8,119 bases of DNA, from positions 1 to 8,119 of the forward strand of contig LKNH01000112.1 in NCBI GenBank assembly GCA_001564135.1, in the 5' to 3' direction. Of this stretch, positions 6,021 to 8,119 are shown in pieces. Positions within the stretch are counted from its first letter, which is position 1, and each line of letters starts with the position of its first letter. Source of the stretch: Halobacteriaceae archaeon Tc-Br11_E2g27. Its GTDB lineage: Archaea > Halobacteriota > Halobacteria > Halobacteriales > Haloarculaceae. The notes beneath the pieces are model-generated. The model was given only the letters and a program-made list of their open reading frames with translations. It searched no databases and was not told where the DNA came from. The position numbers and the translations under genes were made by a program.

Positions 6021-6028
6021 ATTAAAAC
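6021..6028 (+). promoter_or_regulatory. Probable TATA box of the transducer gene
   Basis: ATTAAAAC is centred about 27-28 bases before the ATG at 6052, the expected spacing for a leaderless transcript. A second A/T-rich stretch at 5997-6008, containing the odd palindrome TTATGATAA, could serve an alternative start with a leader of a few tens of bases. Confidence 0.45.
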
Positions 6029-6051
6029 AACACGTATGCGTCATCCCGACG

Positions 6052-7944
6052 ATGAACCTCTGGTCAAGACTTACAGGTAACACAACAGACGGACAGGATG
6101 CCGATACGACCGGAGCGCACCGACCGGACGGCGGCCAGGTCGTAGAGCCAGAGCAACCACCGACAGGGAGCGACAGTGTCCGAGCAGGCGTCCGGGAACA
6201 GCAGGTTGCGCTTATGCAAGCGATTGCTGCTGGAGACCAACCCGATGAAGGGCCAGCAGGGATGGGCGAACGGCTCCTTCGACAAGGGGCATCCCCATCA
6301 ACGGTTGCCTCGACGCTGGATGCCGGCATTGAACCGCTGCTTGATGAGGCGTTCAAGCTGGTTGCATCCGGGGAGACAGAACGCGCCAGGTCGCTCCTCG
6401 AAGAGCGACTGTCCGCACTCACTGCCGGAGTTGAACAGGAACTGAAAGCCTATGACGAGTTCTTTGCGGATGAACAGGCTGAGTATGCGGATGCGGTCGT
6501 GACGGTCGAGGAAGTGCTCGAATCGATTCCGTTCCCAGTATACATGCTCGACAAAGACGAGCGCGTTATCGGGTGGAACTACGGCCACACAGCGTTGGTC
6601 CAGATGGACCGCGAGGAAGCAATCGGCAAGACTGCAGAGGATAGCGTTGTCAAAGCAACGTACTCCGAGGGGGAGCGTGCACTGACCTTGGCGGAGAAAG
6701 TTGTTGACTGCCCCCGAACGGCTGATGAAGAATACGGCGTAACCCGATACGAAACACCCTACTCCGACCACCACGTCTATTTCGACCAGAGCACGGGGAC
6801 AAATCTAGAGGGAGAGACGATTTATCTCGATTTCTGGGCCGTCCCGATTTTTGATGAAAATGGCGAATTCAAGGCCGTTTTCGAAATTCTGATGGACCGA
6901 ACCGATGAGAAACACCGGCAGGACGCACTGGAAGGGCTTGTGACCGAAGTGACCGACACGCTCGAAGCCGCAAGCGACGGAAACCTCGGGGCAACAGCCG
7001 AGTTTGAGGATGAAAACGACGCCCTTGAGGACGAACTGTTGACGATTACGACCTCTATCAACGGATTGCTTGCCGAACTTCGCGAGATTGTCCAAGAGAT
7101 TGCTGGCGAGGCAACAAACCTGCGGGCCGATGCACGCGAGATTACCGAAACGACAGGTGACGTCTCCGAAGCGCTCGATGAGCAGACGACGAACGTCGAG
7201 AACGTCTCCGATGAGATTACGGCAATGAGCGCATCAGTTGAGGAAGTTGCGGCGACAGCGGACGATATCTCCGAGTTAGCACAGGATTCGAAGAAAGTCA
7301 GCCAGGAGATGCAAGAGCAAGGAACGGAGGCACAAGAGGCACTCACTGACGTTGCCGAGACGAGTACCGACGTGGAGGCCGATATCGAGCGATTACAAAC
7401 GCATCTGGACGAGATTGACGAAATCGTCGAGGTTATCGACTCCGTTGCAAACCAGACCAATATGCTTGCGCTGAACGCCTCCATCGAGGCCGCGCGTGCG
7501 GGGGAAGCCGGCGAAGGGTTCGCTGTCGTCGCCGACGAAATCAAACAGCTCGCAAACGAGTCGCAGACTCACGCCAACGAGATTGACAAGACTATCGAGG
7601 AGTTGACCGTCGATACGCAGCAAACGGTCGATAACCTGAGTACGATGAACGACCAGGTGACTGGGGCGCTTGATGAGGTCGAAGCGTCGATGGAGAATCT
7701 CCAGGGAATCGTCGACCGAATTGAGGAGACTGCCGAAGGAGTCACGCAAGTTGCCCGGACGGCTGATGACCAGGCCCAGCAGACACAGACGGTCGCATCG
7801 CTCGCGGATGAGTTGGTTGAGGGAGCTCACGAGGTTGCCGCACAGGTTGAGTCCGTGGCTGACGCGACCAATAGACAGCAAGCACAGGTCGATTCGATTG
7901 AATCGACACTGAATCGGCTGGCCGAAGACAACGACGAATTGTAA
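6052..7944 (+). CDS. Soluble methyl-accepting chemotaxis transducer with PAS and HAMP domains
   Basis: This 630-residue cytoplasmic chemoreceptor should signal through CheA and CheW to control swimming. No membrane segment is present. Residues 1-45 are flexible and polar. Residues 45-150 are predicted helical, with no family I recognise. A PAS-like domain spans about 147-285 (from VEEVLESIPFPVYML to FEILMDRTDEKHRQ). A HAMP-like segment with a DGNLGATAEFEDENDALEDE stretch covers about 290-345, followed by the long signalling coiled coil. The hairpin tip at about 466-501 carries the near-universal QTNMLALNASIEAARAGEAG core, the CheA/CheW contact region. Glu/Gln-rich heptads such as those around 394-400 and 573-592 are candidate methylation sites. 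There is no C-terminal CheR-tethering pentapeptide. The PAS domain suggests an internal cue such as redox state, energy or a small ligand. No che genes are adjacent. It is soluble like HemAT and Car, but I see no clear globin signature. Confidence 0.93.
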   Translation: MNLWSRLTGNTTDGQDADTTGAHRPDGGQVVEPEQPPTGSDSVRAGVREQQVALMQAIAAGDQPDEGPAGMGERLLRQGASPSTVASTLDAGIEPLLDEAFKLVASGETERARSLLEERLSALTAGVEQELKAYDEFFADEQAEYADAVVTVEEVLESIPFPVYMLDKDERVIGWNYGHTALVQMDREEAIGKTAEDSVVKATYSEGERALTLAEKVVDCPRTADEEYGVTRYETPYSDHHVYFDQSTGTNLEGETIYLDFWAVPIFDENGEFKAVFEILMDRTDEKHRQDALEGLVTEVTDTLEAASDGNLGATAEFEDENDALEDELLTITTSINGLLAELREIVQEIAGEATNLRADAREITETTGDVSEALDEQTTNVENVSDEITAMSASVEEVAATADDISELAQDSKKVSQEMQEQGTEAQEALTDVAETSTDVEADIERLQTHLDEIDEIVEVIDSVANQTNMLALNASIEAARAGEAGEGFAVVADEIKQLANESQTHANEIDKTIEELTVDTQQTVDNLSTMNDQVTGALDEVEASMENLQGIVDRIEETAEGVTQVARTADDQAQQTQTVASLADELVEGAHEVAAQVESVADATNRQQAQVDSIESTLNRLAEDNDEL

Positions 7945-7959
7945 GTGGCCGTTCGCTAT

Positions 7960-7971
7960 CGAAATCCTTTT
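7960..7971 (+). promoter_or_regulatory. Possible BRE/TATA region for tRNA-Phe
   Basis: CGAAA followed by TCCTTTT resembles an archaeal BRE plus weak TATA element. It lies about 40 bases before the tRNA, which would imply a short 5' leader of roughly 10-15 bases removed by RNase P. It lies just after the transducer stop codon. Confidence 0.25.
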
Positions 7972-8008
7972 CTCTCCGGTAGACGACGCTCAAATTGCAC
8001 GAAGGCGC

Positions 8009-8082
8009 GCCGCCTTAGCTCAGACTGGGAGAGCACTCGACTGAAGATCGAGCTGTCCCCGGTTCAAATCCGGGAGGCGGCA
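8009..8082 (+). tRNA. tRNA-Phe (anticodon GAA)
   Basis: This is a complete cloverleaf. The acceptor stem pairs GCCGCCT with AGGCGGC, and the discriminator base is A at 8082. The D-arm contains TTAGCTCAGACTGGGAGAGC. The anticodon stem CTCGA/TCGAG closes the loop CTGAAGA, giving anticodon GAA for phenylalanine. The T-arm is CCCGG-TTCAAAT-CCGGG. No intron and no encoded CCA are present. It follows the transducer gene in the same direction and probably has its own promoter. Confidence 0.97.
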
Positions 8083-8117
8083 TTTCTACTGCGAACAACA
8101 CCGCGAGCAGCAGAAAT
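8082..8117. repeat. Inverted repeat just after tRNA-Phe
   Basis: ATTTCTACTGC (8082-8092) and GCAGCAGAAAT (8107-8117) are inverted copies that pair at 10 of 11 positions around a 14-base loop. The left arm includes the tRNA discriminator base and the short T-run after it. It may help form the tRNA 3' end, or it may belong to something that continues beyond the window. Confidence 0.4.
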
Positions 8118-8119
8118 CT

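Noticed and set aside
6052..6504. Globin-type (HemAT) N-terminus on the transducer
   Set aside because: No clear globin-like pattern with a proximal histidine was evident, and a PAS domain follows, which is not the HemAT layout.
6822..7544. Minus-strand Ser-rich open frame of 240 codons inside the transducer
   Set aside because: It is opposite the conserved coiled coil and the signalling tip, so it is a shadow of the repetitive Glu/Ala/Asp codons.
1..8119. CRISPR array, transposase, integrase, toxin-antitoxin or defence genes
   Set aside because: No regularly spaced repeats and no protein with such motifs were found on either strand.

Overview
The window looks like ordinary chromosome from a halophilic archaeon (class Halobacteria). 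The evidence is an archaeal-type IMP cyclohydrolase (PurO), very acidic proteins, a haloarchaeal-style TatC, a haloarchaeal TRAM-domain protein, a membrane-free chemotaxis transducer, and two tRNAs without an encoded CCA end. Most genes appear leaderless: an A/T-rich, TATA-like box lies about 26-29 bases upstream of the chosen start codon, usually without a Shine-Dalgarno sequence. The species cannot be named from this sequence.

Layout. Positions 1-98 hold nothing I can assign. A tRNA-Gln (CUG) lies at 99-171 on the minus strand, divergent from purO (258-857, plus). Next on the plus strand is a TatC translocase gene (960-2189) with a 160-residue acidic N-terminal extension. It converges on a 723-residue soluble histidine kinase (2219-4390, minus) with a 29-base gap. 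Upstream of the kinase, on the same strand, are an SDR-fold protein lacking the usual catalytic Tyr/Lys (4487-5272) and a small Cys-rich TRAM protein (5345-5788). A 263-base intergenic region (5789-6051) separates the TRAM gene from a divergent soluble methyl-accepting transducer (6052-7944, plus). This region contains an 80-base imperfect palindrome, the most striking non-coding structure here. The window ends with tRNA-Phe (GAA) at 8009-8082 and an inverted repeat at the right edge.

How the genes relate. This is not one operon. It mixes housekeeping functions (purine synthesis, protein export, tRNAs, RNA binding) with two cytoplasmic sensory proteins. The kinase has no response regulator beside it, and the transducer has no che genes beside it, so both probably act through partners encoded elsewhere. 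I found no CRISPR array, transposase, integrase, phage gene or defence cassette. I do not think the window holds a new multi-gene system. The points worth a second look are the palindrome, the kinase promoter with its 14-base operator-like palindrome, the TatC extension, and the probably non-classical SDR.
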